64,000 nt of DNA. Source: Chelydra serpentina. Its lineage: Eukaryota; Chordata; Testudines; Chelydridae. Location of the stretch: NCBI GenBank assembly GCA_037349315.1, contig JBAIAC010000033.1, positions 28,228,001 through 28,292,000 on the forward strand, read 5' to 3'. The notes under the pieces were generated by a model, which did not search any database, had not been told where the DNA came from, and saw nothing but the letters and a program-made list of their open reading frames with translations. Made by a program: the position numbers and the translations under genes. This document shows, in pieces, positions 1 through 10,795 of the stretch (position 1 is the stretch's first letter; each line of letters starts with the position of its first letter).

Positions 1-473
1 TTCATAACAAGAATATGATTTGGCACTTCTCTGGCAGTGAGAGATGGGGAGTTTAATGCTCATTTCAGATGGAGGACTAGAGGGTTGAAGGTGAAAGGGG
101 CCCTCTATCAAATCCTGCCGGTCTTTGGAAGCTTTGGGGGCAATATTTCATACACTTTCCTCTTTATGTACTTTAATAAATCATATAGGAGCATCAAACG
201 CTGAGTAAAGAATAGTAGCAAGGGGGAAAATTACCCAGATAGTGATCTGTCTTACTCCAAGCACGGAGGGTCCTTGTGTCTGTGTGGCCACAATATTCTT
301 TCTAAAGCTATTTTCCCTTCTCTTAAGGTTTACCCTTGATGCCTCTCCCCCCCAAAAACACGTATGACTGTTGTTGTAGGACACAAAACATTATTGGAAG
401 TCCAGGATGTTTATCATACTCTAAAAATAACTTTCCCAGTCACAATTAAATTACAAGGGCTCTTCCTAAGTGT
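1..473. other. Intergenic sequence, nothing recognised
   Basis: AT-rich unique-looking sequence. The only open frames are short and lack codon structure or similarity I recognise. No repeat boundary is visible before the tandem duplication that starts at 474. Confidence 0.5.
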
Positions 474-573
474 GATAATTTTAGAGTCACAGAATAATAT
501 TCTGGCACATTCTAAAGGACATTGATAATTTTAGAGTCACAGAATAAAATTCTGGCACATTCTAAAAGACATT
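474..573. repeat. 50-bp tandem duplication
   Basis: Two adjacent 50-bp copies (474-523 and 524-573), each starting GATAATTTTAGAGTCACAG, differ at only two or so positions. This is a simple local duplication in intergenic DNA with no sign of coding function. Confidence 0.9.
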
Positions 574-2034
574 GTCCAACTTATGATTTCGTAAACAAAA
601 AAATGACCCCACCTACATCACAGATACCCTTGATTATTAAAAATGAAAGAAATTTGCAAATCCAGTTTACCTGACCCTCCGCATTCTCTATTTGCTCTCA
701 GATTGGACAACAAAAATCAGTGAAGTCAGTTTCATTCTTGCTTGCTGTCAAGATCTCATTCGGGTTCTTTCTGCTGCCTGTTTGGGTTTCAGACTTTGCC
801 AGGGGATGGTTATTTGTTTGAAAACAGTTGTCTTTATTAGGATCTTTAAAAATGTGGAAACCTTCCTGTTGGTCTTAGGTCGCTTCCTTTATAAAATGTA
901 CATGTGCCAAATTTGTCAGAATCCATTTAAGCCAACTTTCCCAGGAAGACACTCTGCCACAAATCACACTTGCTATTTATTTGCATAGGCTTCTCAACTC
1001 GATACACAACCAATGTGTATTAGGAGAAGGACTATACGGCATCCAGCTTGTCACATCACTCTCCCTCCCCGCCCTCCCCCTCCCCCCGCCCCAGGCATTT
1101 GCACAGGTTTCAGTGTAGGGTTTAAAATAGAACAGTGTGAAATGTTCATAAACAGTGTGACACAGCGGTACAGGTTTCTATTCTGTTTTCTCATGCACCT
1201 GAAATAAAACATATATTGTCACCTCAGACTACTTGCATTCCCAGACTGAGAAAAAACAACAAAGTAAGTACAGTACAAACAAATAGACAGTCTCTGGAAA
1301 GGTAACTTGCCCTGTAACATTGTACATCTGAACGCTGGAATATGAAATGGCAGCTGTCCCTGCAGCAGGCACGGAGACTCCTCCTCATCTGAAAGTGTCA
1401 TACGCTGGTAACAGAATGACAACATTCCCTCTCTTTCACAACGACATACAACACACATTCAGTTTCTTTGCAAGCCTGTTACCCAAACCCCAGGCCAGGT
1501 TTGCCAAAATATTCATTCACGTTAGTAAAACTGGTCCAGATTTCAAGGGATGCAAAATGGGACAGTTTCATTGGCTTCACTGTGAGTTTTGTGGGTTATT
1601 CAACTCTGAAAACTCCAAGCACGACACATTGGTTGTGAAGAGTGTTTTGGGCTTCAGGTGAAACATTCGGCATGTTTTCCTGGGCCATCAAAGCACCACG
1701 TTTTACGTAGTTCTAGTTTAACTCACTGAGTGAAATTCTGTGTGTTACACACGCAGGTATAAGGAAGTGTGGTGTCTGGGAAAGGTGGCTTTCTGGGCTG
1801 ACCAGAGACCAAACAAGACCCCAAAGAGCTCTAACTTAGAGACAGCTCCACAGGAGTTGCCCAGAGTGGCCACAGCAGTATGTGCTATGACCTCACCCTC
1901 TACTGCCTCACCCTGGAATGCTCCCAACACCAGGTCTCGTAAGGAGGCCAGCACTGGGCTCCCTATGGAGGGCCAGTGTGGTATCTGTGCTAGGAGACTT
2001 CTTCCCAGCCAGCTAAAAGGCTTTTACAGTCCCT
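574..2034. other. Intergenic sequence, nothing recognised
   Basis: Mostly unique AT-rich DNA with a short C-rich run near 1063-1092. The open frames here (longest about 110 codons) overlap on opposite strands and show no domain or splice context, so I treat them as chance. Confidence 0.5.
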
Positions 2035-2560
2035 GCACTATTATTTATTCTTATCTATTTGCATTACCCTAGCACCTAGGTGCCCCGTCATGTACCAGGC
2101 CCCCATTGTGCTAGTCGCTGTACAAACACCAAACAAAAAGCTTACAACTGATGTATAAGACAAGAGACAACATCTGGATACAGATGCACAGATGGGGGAG
2201 GACAAGGAAACAATGAGACAATGTTGGTCAGGATGATCGGCAGTGGTCTCAATAGGCCAGCAGCCTAACTGTTGTCCATTTTTGTGTAGGCCTCATGTCA
2301 AAGGAGGATTTGAAGGAGGGTTTTGAAGGAGGACAATGAGTTAGTTTTGTAGATGTTTTAAGGGAGCTTCTTCCCAGCATGAGGAGCAACATGGGAGAAA
2401 GCACAAAGGTGCTTGTTTGAAAATTTAGCAAGGGGGCGATGGAGACTGGCATCCTGGGCTGATCGGCGCTAGGAGTTTTGATACCGAGTGAGAGATAAGG
2501 TGAGTGGGAATCAGTTGTGAAGGGCCTTGGAAGTGAAGGGCAGTGGCACAGACGGGAAAG
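2035..2560 (+). mobile_element. Old LINE-like 3' fragment
   Basis: The stretch contains the phrases CACCTAGGTGCCCC, CCCCATTGTGCTAG and CGCTGTACAAACAC followed by an ACAATGAGACAATGTTGGTC block. I recognise these as an ancient high-copy amniote LINE-derived (L2/CR1-like) tail. Related short pieces occur at about 42275-42430, 57040-57160 and 60385-60480. There is no open frame. The exact family is uncertain. Confidence 0.45.
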
Positions 2561-2739
2561 ACCCTCCCAGGATTCACAGTACCTTTGCATTCTTGTCAGA
2601 AGAAGCAGCCACGTCATCAGCCACCATGTTCTTTAGCCCCCGTTAGGCTAAGGGGTGTGGAAGCACACGTTGGGAATCCTGAGAAAAACAAACCTACTGA
2701 CAAGGGTCCAGGAACTATGCTTTACACTTGGTTTGCTAA

Positions 2740-2920
2740 GAATCATAGAATATCAGGGTTGGAAGGGACCTTAGGAGGTCATCTAGTCCAACTCCCCTGC
2801 TCAAAGCAGGACCAATCTCCAATTTTTGCTCTAGATCCCTAAATGGCCCCCTCAAGGATTGAACTCACAACCCTGGGTTTAGCAGGCCAATGCTCAAACC
2901 ACTGAGCTATCCCTCCCCCA
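2740..2920 (-). mobile_element. tRNA-derived SINE with CR1-like tail
   Basis: Read on the minus strand, the element starts with a tRNA-like head. Box A-like TAGCTCAGTGGTTTGAGCA is at about 2891-2909 and a box B-like GGGTTGTGAGTTCAATCC is at about 2855-2872. A body follows, then a 3' tail (2741-2790) that closely matches the end of the CR1 LINE at 52850-52920, including TCCAACCCTGATATTCTATG. This is the organisation of the turtle Pol III SINE family mobilised by CR1. The shared tail is visible directly; the family name is from memory. Confidence 0.85.
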
Positions 2921-4703
2921 CCACCTTTCCTCAATTACTTCAAAAACCAAAAGTGCCCCCCAAAACCTGACATTCCAACCCTCTATCCCCAGTCCACACC
3001 CATTTATGCCCATTACCTGATTTTCACAAACAGATTTCTGGATTAGTTCAATGTTTTCTTGAGATGAGGCTCAGAGCAGGAAGGATTCCCAGAATGTCTC
3101 CTTTAGACACAACTGGAGTTATAATTTCACACTCAGCCTTCAGCTGAATTGGGTGCCACATCCCTTGGAAAACATTCCAATGTGCATAGGAGAGTAAATA
3201 AAGCATCTAACAGTTGGTGTCCAATGGGTTACCAGCTGTTTAAAGATCAGGGCGTTGTGACAGTACTGGACTGATAAGCAGTTACAGACTCTCTGAAAGG
3301 CATTACTTAACCCTTCAGAGCACTATACTCAGATGCAGCTATTTATGCAAAACAGCTGCACATTCATATGCTCAGCAATTCATCTATCTAGCAAAAGGCA
3401 TCTGACCCCCACATCTTAGCTATTTGATCCAACCTTAATCCCCACAATACTCCTGACCCCTTTCCAGCTCCCCACCCAGACGTGCCAATCTGGGTCACTC
3501 TATCGTCTTGCTGGCTCTGTCCCTTAAACCCTACAGATGTGCCCTCTTGGCTGACCTATCCCTATTCTGATGTATTCAAGAGACAGCTGGGGTAGGAAAC
3601 CTGGAATGGGAAAGCAGGTCACAAAAGGGGAGCATATGCCAATGACTACGGTGTGTTTCCAGGACTTGCTCCAGATAAAACCCAACCTCTTTTGTCTCCC
3701 GCCTGCTAGAAACCCCTTACATATCACTGACCCCTCCCCAATGGGAACTAGTAATCTAAGGGTTAAAAGGAAAGTAAGCGTTTTCTTAACTGTAAGCCTC
3801 ATTTCACAATTTCCTTCTTTGAGTTGCTCCATCAGATTAGGTGCTTTGCCACATTTAAATACTGGCTGTGCTGAGAACATGAACCTTTACACTCCAAAGT
3901 GAGGCGAGCATATTTCAAAGATGTGCTGGGGAAAGGAAGTTGTGGCTTATCACCACATATGACAAACCAGTGAATCGCCCACTCTCTCCTTCATTCATGG
4001 CTGGAGATTTAGGAGAATTAGTGCCTTCAGAAGCCATCTGCAGTGCTCAGGCTAGAAGGGGCTAAGCTGGACTATCCATGGGATCAGCAGGGAATTCTCA
4101 AAAGCAATGACTCCTGTTTTCCTTTGGACCCAAAGAAGCCGGCAAGTAAGAGACTTCACTTTTAACCAGCTGGTTGCATGTGCAGGAGTAAAATGATGCA
4201 ATAACATGCCGCAGAAACATATTCCAAGAGCATCAGAAGTAAATTTACCTAAATACCATAATTGTTTGCTAACCCATAGAGAATATTGTATATCAGGGTG
4301 GTGCAATTGGAGAGGGAGGCAGCAATTTCTGGAGGACAGGGTAGCAATGCTGACAGCCCTAACTTTAAATCATTTCCCAGTCAGAATAGTGTGTTTCTGG
4401 TGGTTAGGCTAAATAGTGCTCTGAGAATCCACCTGCAGATGCTCAGGGATCTAGATGGGATGAGAGATTAGATGTGATTGCTGCAGGATTCTGACCAACT
4501 GCATCAAAGCTTTCCCCCTCTTTATGTCATCAAGAGAACAAACAAAGTTATCAGACCCTACCCGACAGTGTACTGTAACTTCTTCTCTTCATGTCCTAAA
4601 TGGCTGCACAGTGAGTTGGGAATTAATAGCTGCTGTGATCCACCCTGGAGGAGACTGCATGAAAGAAAATATTCCTGCATATAGGTAGCTGGTAAAGCAC
4701 TTT
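2921..4703. other. Intergenic sequence, nothing recognised
   Basis: Unique-looking, moderately AT-rich DNA. Two overlapping opposite-strand open frames near 3524-3902 (about 110-118 codons) are uninterrupted by chance. They show no family motif, no splice sites bracketing them and no recognisable product. Confidence 0.5.
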
Positions 4704-4835
4704 GGGCCAGATTTTAAAAGGTATTTGGGTACTTAAAGATTCATTGGGGGAGTTAAGTGCCTTGGCACTTTTGAAAATACCACTATGCACCTATCTGCGT
4801 ATTTAAGTGCCTATTTAAATCTAGCCCTTTGTTGC
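4704..4835. mobile_element. Short MITE-like inverted-repeat element
   Basis: Begins GGGCCAGATTTTAAAAGG and ends AAATCTAGCCC, which are inverted repeats of each other. The inside carries the TTTTGAAAATACCACT and GCACCTATCTGCGTATTTAAG phrases of a common reptile non-autonomous repeat. No target duplication was resolved. Confidence 0.6.
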
Positions 4836-5540
4836 TCCATCTCAAAGGCACTAACTACATCAATTTATTATTATTTAGAAATATGAATAGCAAAACCACT
4901 TATATATTATACTTTCTTGTACCTAATTCCATGGAGCATTTTGTTATACAGTTTCTAGTGATGCTATGTATGAAATGGCAGAAAGCCTTTTAAAACACCC
5001 ATGTTCAGCCTTTTTCTTCTCCGCCCCCACACTTTTTCTTCCCTTTTGCCTCTTTCAAAAATTCACTTTACCTGTCCAGTATAATATGTTCATACTCATG
5101 AAAACCTCATTTGTGGCCTCTTCATGACAGCCCTTTCCCAGGCGCCCCTCTGCAAAGGAACACATCCTTTCACTTCCAGGTTTCATACAGATCTTCTGGG
5201 ATGACAACTGCATGCACATGGCTCTATTATCAGACAATTGCTGAGGCCAGATATGAAAAACCTCAGCCTCCACACCCGGTTCTTACCTGGAAACGTAATT
5301 CTCAACTTTATTTATGTTTATTTTCCTTGTCCTTGGGACAAACCATTTGTATCAAAGGCTTTAATGCTGACCTGCCTGGTTTATCAGAAGAAATACAAAG
5401 CGTCTTTTATATCATTATTAAGCCCTTGAGGCAAAGGCTAGGCATTTTTTTAAGGTTGTGATTAAAGAAATCTGCAGTCTGGTGTTTTGGTGGCAGGGTG
5501 GCTGAGGGGATCCTAGGCAGAGAATTTAGACACACAGGAT
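4836..5540. other. Intergenic sequence, nothing recognised
   Basis: Unique-looking sequence. An open frame at 5111-5461 (116 codons) is opposed by another on the minus strand and has no recognisable domain. I treat it as non-coding. Confidence 0.45.
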
Positions 5541-5657
5541 GTACTAACCCACGAAAGCTTATGCTGAAATAAATTTGTTAGTCTCTAAGGTGCTACAAGT
5601 TTTTCTTTCTTATTTTCATTTTGCTGACACAGACTAACACGGCTACTACACTGAAAC
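5541..5657 (+). mobile_element. Penelope-like element terminal fragment
   Basis: Contains CCCACGAAAGCTTATGCTG, then GTTAGTCTCTAAGGTGC, then CAGACTAACACGGCTACTAC and CTGAAAC. The same ordered blocks occur at 9680-9807, 31559-31650 and 40330-40455. At 44303 they directly follow a reverse-transcriptase-related coding remnant. This links them to the terminal region of a Penelope-like retroelement. Confidence 0.7.
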
Positions 5658-8600
5658 GTATTTTAAATTATGTTTCATAAGGCTAAATGTGAAATGCATG
5701 TGAAAAATTCAGCCAATGTTGTATCATTACAAGGAGGCAGGCCTGAGGAATAGTTTGGATCCAGAATCGGATCATATTTGAATATTCCCAAAGTTTAGGG
5801 AAAGTAGGGGTGGGCATGGATATGTTCAGATTTGATGTCCCCATTGGAACCAGTACAGAAACTTGCGCCATCTGGATCTGATCGTCTGGTTCTGCCTCAT
5901 CTCTAATCTTAATTGTCTGTGCAATAGCATCTAGAACATTTCAGATGCAGTACTGGCAAAATATTGAACACAGAGGATGCCAAGCATTTCATTCAGCTAA
6001 GGTCTATAATGACTTTTTTTTTTAACAGAGCTTTAAGTACCTCCTTTGATTTTCCTTTTAAATGGACTGGGCTCTGACTCCTTGCAGCTGAACAGGTGGG
6101 AGGGATGGAGATGTATATCTAAACCTCCCATCTCCATCTCCATTCTTGGGGTGGCCAGCGGCTGGCCGGCAAACAGCTTCCCAAGTAACTTAGAGCAGCC
6201 TCAGGGGCTGCTCTAAATCACACTGACTGAGGATCTGGCAGAGTGCTGTGTACTCCACCTCTTTCTTCTGAGGAGATGGAGAACAGAGAATGGGTGTTGT
6301 AGAGCTCGCTGTGCCAGCATTGCACCATCTGAGGATTCTTGTTTGCTGGAGGAATCCTCAGCTGTCCCACTAGGGCAGCCAGGAAAGGGGCTGAGGATGA
6401 AGCCAGGTGTTTTTATCAGAAAAACAGAGACATAAACTAGTTAGAAATATACACAGACATACAGAGTTACAGTTAAGTGCACAGAGAGCAGGGGCAGGGA
6501 ATGCTGCAAAACATTGTCCCTAAATCTTATGCTTTGAGACGTATGCTGCAGGAGTAACTGAGGCATAATTTCCCTGAATGTACAATGTTACACCATCAGC
6601 TAGGTACATTAGAGGGGGTTTCACTTTCTCTGCGGCAGCAGGTATCGGTCACTGCTAGAGGCAGGACGTTAGCCATGATGGCTCAGTGGACTGATCCAGT
6701 ATGGCAAATCTCTCTCTGTAAAAATAACTGGTTTTTCTTACCATTTCCTTATATTGAAACAGAATTTCCTGCCCCCCGTCTCCCCGCTCAGATTTTTCTG
6801 AGGCTGGTGTAGGGGACAGACCTGTTTTGAAGAGTGTTGAACTGTGGCGTAAAGTACCCCGTGCGGTGAAATAACTGAATTAAAGAGCAATTAGTGGGGA
6901 CTGAGCTGGAAGTCTGGGCCCAGCATTAAAAGCCTTTGATCACAGCCAAGGCAGATGTGTTGGATGTAAATTACCCAGTGATGCCTGTTTCTTATCTTGT
7001 TTTTTTCTGTTTGTGTTACATAAACATTTAGCAAATGCACTGTGTTAATTAGCTTTATTTTATTTCTATGTCAAATAGTCAAAGGGTCTCCATTTTATTG
7101 CTATTCCTATAGAATTAGATATACAGGGCTAGATTCCCTCCTTTGCCAATAGATGCCCAGCTCAGTAGAGTGGGGGTGAGGGACTGATGGGGATGGTATG
7201 AGGGGACGGCCTACAATGGCGTGTGGTCCATTGGCAACTGCCAGTAGCAAAAATCCCCAACTGCTGGAGATGGGACACTAGATGGGGAAGGATCTGAGTT
7301 ACCACAGAGAATTCTTTCCCAGGTATCTGCCTAGGATTAGATGATCACTATGGTTCCTACTGATCTTAAAGTCTATGAGTTGGTTATGGTTCCCTGAGTC
7401 TATGGGCCTATAAGTGCTGACCCCATTAATGAAATGAGTTAGAGCAGCCTTGGGGCTTCTGTACCATCTCTGCAGGAGCCATGGGGAAAGGGGGGCGTTG
7501 GCAAGCTGGAGAAGGGAGGAGCCAATGCAGATCTATATACTCGCTATTTAGTGATCTGCAAAGGCCTGTAGGCTATAAGAGGGATTGGCTGGCCCTGAAC
7601 AGGGGAGGCATTTAGGCACCTAGTTCCCTAGGAGTTAGGTGCCTAAATATCTTGGAGTATCTGGACCAACTGCCTTCCCTCTGTCTCTGTTCCAGAGTAA
7701 GGCTGAAGCTCCTGAGGAGGTGTACAAAGAGTTATCAGTGCCTCATTTACTATTTGACATTCTTCATTTTTATAATCCTTTTCTTCCTCACCTCTCAAAC
7801 CTTTCTGTAGAAGGCCAGTCACAAGAACACTGCATGGAGGAAAGAGAGCACATTACATAAATACTGCTATACAAATAAGTCTCCTTTGAGAGTCCTTTTT
7901 AAAGACTCGTTAACAATTAGTTAATAATTTCCAGCTCTTCATTAGTCATTTCCTATTGTCATATGTTTAAAAAAAATCCATGAGATTAAAGAGACAGATT
8001 CCATCAGGGTCCTTGTAGTGCTCAGTGGAGTTTGTAGCCCTCTAAGTATACAGAAATGTAGAGGGAACGTTGGTCTTGTGTCTGTCATCTCAACCTGCTG
8101 AACTCTAAATGTGCAACCCAGGCTTTTGAGTCATACAGTGAGGAGGCACACAACAAAACACAGATGCGGCGGAAGCTTGAGGATGTGTAGCTTTCATTTC
8201 TTTGTGAGATCTAAACTCTGGGCTGAAGATGCAGCATTTCCAGCATTTAATTCACAGGAATGGACACTGAGAGAAGGATGAAATCTGGATCTAAAACATG
8301 TAGGCTTCTTCTTAATCAATAGGCAAAGTTTCCAAATAAAGCACATATTTAGTGCAAAGAAATGCACATTTTGTAGGGTAATTTGTATGCAGTCAGTGGT
8401 CACTCTGTGAACAGACAAATTATCATTACTAATGATCATCATTCCCATAATAAACATAGATAGTTCTTGGTGACATTTTCTTGGGGTGGGAGGAGGGGCT
8501 CCGATCATAGATGCTTTTACCCATATATCTGCATGAAGTAACTTAGACCTAGTAGTTATTTCTTATGTGAAATTTTGCATCAAACAAAGAGAATCTGATA

Positions 8601-9407
8601 TTGCATGTCTGTAATCAAAGTGATTTCTGGCAATCACTTAATGCATACGGAACTGCATAGCTTAGACTGGGGGAGGGGGAAAATAGTTGTACTATTCCAA
8701 ATGCTGTTTCTAAGCCAAGCTCTGCCCTAAATGAGATGTGTTGTTCAGAGGCCTGTCTTCTTAAATTGTCCAAGGTAACAAATGTCCAACACTGCCTGTT
8801 ACATAAAATTGTTTATCAAAATCAACATAAAATGGAGACAGAGTGGTACAAACTGACTTGTGTAGGTTAAAAGAACTGGGATCAGGGGTCTTCAAGGCGC
8901 CTGGTAGAGACACAGGTTGGCATGACAATTAGGTGACAGGTTTCTAGAAATGGGAGGAAATGTTTATAGTTGAAATCACCAGAAAAGCTGCTAAAAGAAA
9001 TGTCTTAAACTGCCTGACGTTGATAAAAGTTGCCAGATCTTGAGTGGCACTTGCCGGGCTCGTGTTTCTCCAGCAGCCAGGCTGCAAGTGAAAGCCAGTG
9101 TCAGAGACAGAAGCTACATTTTTCTCTCTTTGCCATTCTCTCCTCTCCCTTTTGCATAAATGTATCTTTGTTTGTCTTAAAGAAAACAGAATCAGACTTC
9201 ATCAACAGCGCCTGACCATCTCAACTAACTTTTTCTCTTTTCCCTGCAAAAGAGCAGTTAATGCGATTTTTAATAACATCTAAAACACTGCCAAACACTA
9301 GGGGTTTCTGTATGAGAGTTCTCTATAGGTAAAGCAAAAGGGAAGAAGGGCTATTGTTAAAATGGAAGTCCTCTTTAATACTTTATATTTTAAATGCTTT
9401 AATTGTT
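5658..9407. other. Intergenic DNA without recognised genes
   Basis: About 3.7 kb of AT-rich, largely unique sequence with no open frame above about 104 codons and no recognisable coding or RNA gene. Short phrases such as AGGTGCCTAAATATC near 7615-7650 look like worn non-autonomous repeat pieces. A homeobox-like TTAATTAGC at about 7045 is too short to call. Confidence 0.45.
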
Positions 9408-9419
9408 TTTCCTTTTTCT

Positions 9420-9807
9420 AAAAAGAACAGGAGTACTTGTGGCACCTTAGAGACTAACAAATTTATTTCAGCATAAGCTTTCGTGGACTACAGTCCACTT
9501 CTTCGGATGCACAGAATGGAACATACAATAAGAAGATATTTATACATTCAGAGAAACATGAAAAGGTGGAAGTAATAGTGCCTCTCAATTAATTAGCCTC
9601 TTACAGTTGGTATGGTTACTTCCACCTTTTCATGTTTCTCTGAATGTATAAATATCTTCTTACTGTATGTTCCATTCTATGCATCCAATGAAGTGGACTG
9701 TAGTCCACGAAAGCTTATGCTGAAATAAATTAGTTAGTCTCTAAGGTGCCACAAGTACTCCTGTTCTTTTTGCTGAAACAGACTAACACGGCTGCTACTC
9801 TGAAACC
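9420..9807. mobile_element. Foldback Penelope-like element
   Basis: Two arms of about 156 bp (9420-9575 and 9616-9771) are inverted repeats around a spacer of about 40 bp. Each arm carries the AAGCTTATGC and GGTGCCACAAGTACTCC blocks of the Penelope-like end. The right side continues with CAGACTAACACGG to CTGAAACC. A 12-bp direct repeat, TTTCCTTTTTCT, flanks the unit at 9408-9419 and 9808-9819 and is a likely target-site duplication. Confidence 0.8.
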
Positions 9808-9819
9808 TTTCCTTTTTCT

Positions 9820-10605
9820 GTATCTTTAATAAAAGTTTAAAAGATCATTAATGGTGGCTGTTACAGTAGGAATTGCCAGCAATGATTTGACATAAAACCC
9901 TGGACCATGCTTAACTGTTTAATGTTGTAACAGTGAACATGGGTTTCATTAACATCATATCCCTTATTCGTCCAGGACACCACCTATTGAACACAACAGA
10001 CATCATTCAAAATGTATAGTGTAGGTATTCATATTACATGTTCTTCTGGGCTCCACTCCTCCTCACCAGGTTTGAATACACTCATGGGGTCTCCTGAGCT
10101 TCATGTTGGCGGCTTCCCCGCTGTTGGGCTTCAGATACCGCCCTGGGATCTGCTAGGTTCCTTGGTCTTGCCTCCTAGTTGATTTGGATGGAGGGGGAAT
10201 GGAAGTATCTCCCAAGGCCTGTAACTCACATCACCGAAATGTAATGTCACTCACAGCAGGCCAAGCAGATCTGCACAATAATGCCCTCCCTCTCTTTTCT
10301 CATATGTTTGATCAGTTATGAAACAGTTAAGAACCTTGACATTTAGAGTATATTGCTTAAGCATCTGGGTTAACACCTTGCTGACACGGACAAGGGGCAG
10401 TTCACACGCACACCTCCCACCACAGCTATTGTTTTGAGTTGTCTCCAAACTCAGGCAGACACCTCCGCATCCGTTACACTTGGCTCACATTCTGAAGGTT
10501 TTCTTAGCCCCCATAAAAAGGTGAGTCTTCACTGAGCCTTGAGGTCAATGGAGTTAAGCAAGGGTATAACCATGTAAGTAAGAGGAGATTCAGGCCCTTA
10601 CTTTT
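9820..10605. other. Intergenic sequence, nothing recognised
   Basis: Unique-looking sequence with no supported gene, RNA or repeat boundary. Confidence 0.45.
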
Positions 10606-10795
10606 TCAGTTTACAGCGCTGCAACTTTCTGGCTCAAGGGTGTGAAAAAAACACCCCCCTGAATGCTGCAAGTTTCAGTGCTGAAACGTGCCAGTATAGA
10701 CAGTGCACCAGTGCTGGTAGCTACGCCCCTCGTGGAGGTGTTTTTTTAAGAGCTCTCCCAGCGCTGTGCGGCTACTAAACAAGCCACGTAACGTT
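10606..10795. mobile_element. MITE-like repeat, degenerate
   Basis: Contains CAGCGCTGCAACTTTCTGG, GGGTGTGAAAAAAACACCCCC, GCCAGTATAGACAGTGCACC and GGAGGTGTTTTTTTAAGAGC. These are diagnostic pieces of a reptile non-autonomous DNA transposon built around CAGCGCTG palindromes. The termini are worn and no duplication is resolved. Confidence 0.65.

Noticed and set aside
2850..2920. Functional tRNA gene
   Set aside because: The tRNA-like boxes belong to a SINE head. The body continues directly into a CR1-like tail and no intact cloverleaf is apparent.
3524..3902. Overlapping 118- and 110-codon frames as a possible gene
   Set aside because: Open on both strands with no motif, no start context of note and no splice sites.
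9420..9807. CRISPR-like or microRNA-precursor interpretation of the palindrome
   Set aside because: The arms match a dispersed retroelement family with target duplications. They are far longer than a microRNA precursor, and there is no spacer-repeat periodicity.
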